Assembly: GCF_005405485.1 (NCBI RefSeq)
Contig: NZ_BJED01000017.1
Location: 52,725-116,724, forward strand
DNA: 64,000 nucleotides
Direction of reading: 5' to 3'
Origin: Enterococcus hulanensis
GTDB lineage: Bacteria; Bacillota; Bacilli; Lactobacillales; Enterococcaceae
The notes beneath the pieces were generated by a model. That model saw nothing but the letters and a program-made list of their open reading frames with translations. It was not told the DNA's origin and did no database searches. How positions within the stretch are numbered: the stretch's first letter is position 1; each line of letters begins with the position of its first letter. The position numbers and the translations under genes are program-made. Shown here in pieces: positions 63,925-64,000 of this stretch.

Positions 63925-64000
63925 TGCCGAGGACCGGAATCGAACCGGTACGGTGATCACTCACCGCAGGATTTTAAGTCCTGTGCGTCTGCCAGTTCCG
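63925..64000 (-). tRNA. tRNA-Leu (TAA), partial
   Basis: Cut at the window end, missing about the first ten bases of the 5' side. Anticodon loop TTAAAAT between AGGAC and GTCCT-type arms gives anticodon TAA. The long variable arm CGGTGAGTGATCACCG identifies a class II tRNA. Confidence 0.93.

Overview
The window looks like a chromosomal segment of a low-to-moderate GC Gram-positive coccus, most likely an Enterococcus. The evidence is rpoB-rpoC, a ctsR-clpC pair without mcsAB, L13/S9 genes behind an L13-type leader, several WxL surface proteins with their DUF916/DUF3324 partner, LPXTG proteins, a Psr-like LCP protein and Mga-type regulators. argG and argH and the base composition would suit the casseliflavus/gallinarum group, but species is an inference.

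Layout. 1-5 kb: a pilin-like LPXTG pair and an Mga-type regulator; the signal peptide of the first surface protein is cut by a frameshift in a T8 tract. 4.7-6.8 kb: ASCH, macrodomain and dihydrouridine synthase genes. 7-10.8 kb: two regulators (OmpR-like wHTH, Mga-like) and an unknown basic protein. 10.9-20.9 kb: a nine-gene WxL (csc-type) operon read leftwards: small anchored CscD-like protein, two WxL proteins, a 1022-aa WxL adhesin, a fourth WxL protein, DUF916 protein, sortase, small secreted protein, Mga-like regulator, terminator. 21-29.3 kb: accessory genes (Fic protein behind a four-site palindrome, hydrolase/LytTR/DUF3021 operon, lipoprotein, NUDIX plus PLD-helicase-DUF3427 pair). 29.4-33.9 kb: rplM-rpsI, argG and argH, the last two separated by about 600 bp of hairpins and repeats ending in a terminator just before argH. 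33.9-38.6 kb: fructose-family PTS with a PfkB kinase and LacD aldolase, divergent from an RpiR regulator. 38.6-41.3 kb: a DUF1538 membrane protein and a tandem P-II-like protein behind three tandem copies of a structured element. 41.3-44.5 kb: Dps, prepilin peptidase, MsrA, LCP. 44.6-52.4 kb: rpoBC. 52.5-55.8 kb: an ABC amino-acid-type transporter behind an aromatic-codon leader peptide, an attenuator and a fourth copy of the structured element. 55.8-64 kb: birA, gor, two U32 tRNA-hydroxylation genes, clpC, ctsR and three tRNAs (Pro, Arg, partial Leu).

Most novel signals: (i) the structured leader element shared by the DUF1538/P-II operon (three tandem copies, exact 156-bp period for two of them) and the ABC transporter operon, with conserved core and changed but still pairing stems; (ii) the Tyr/Phe leader-peptide attenuator in front of the same ABC operon; (iii) the symmetric four-site operator of the Fic gene; (iv) lesions at the 5' ends of surface genes (T8 frameshift, an ACG where the start codon should be). 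No transposase, integrase, CRISPR array or rRNA was seen.
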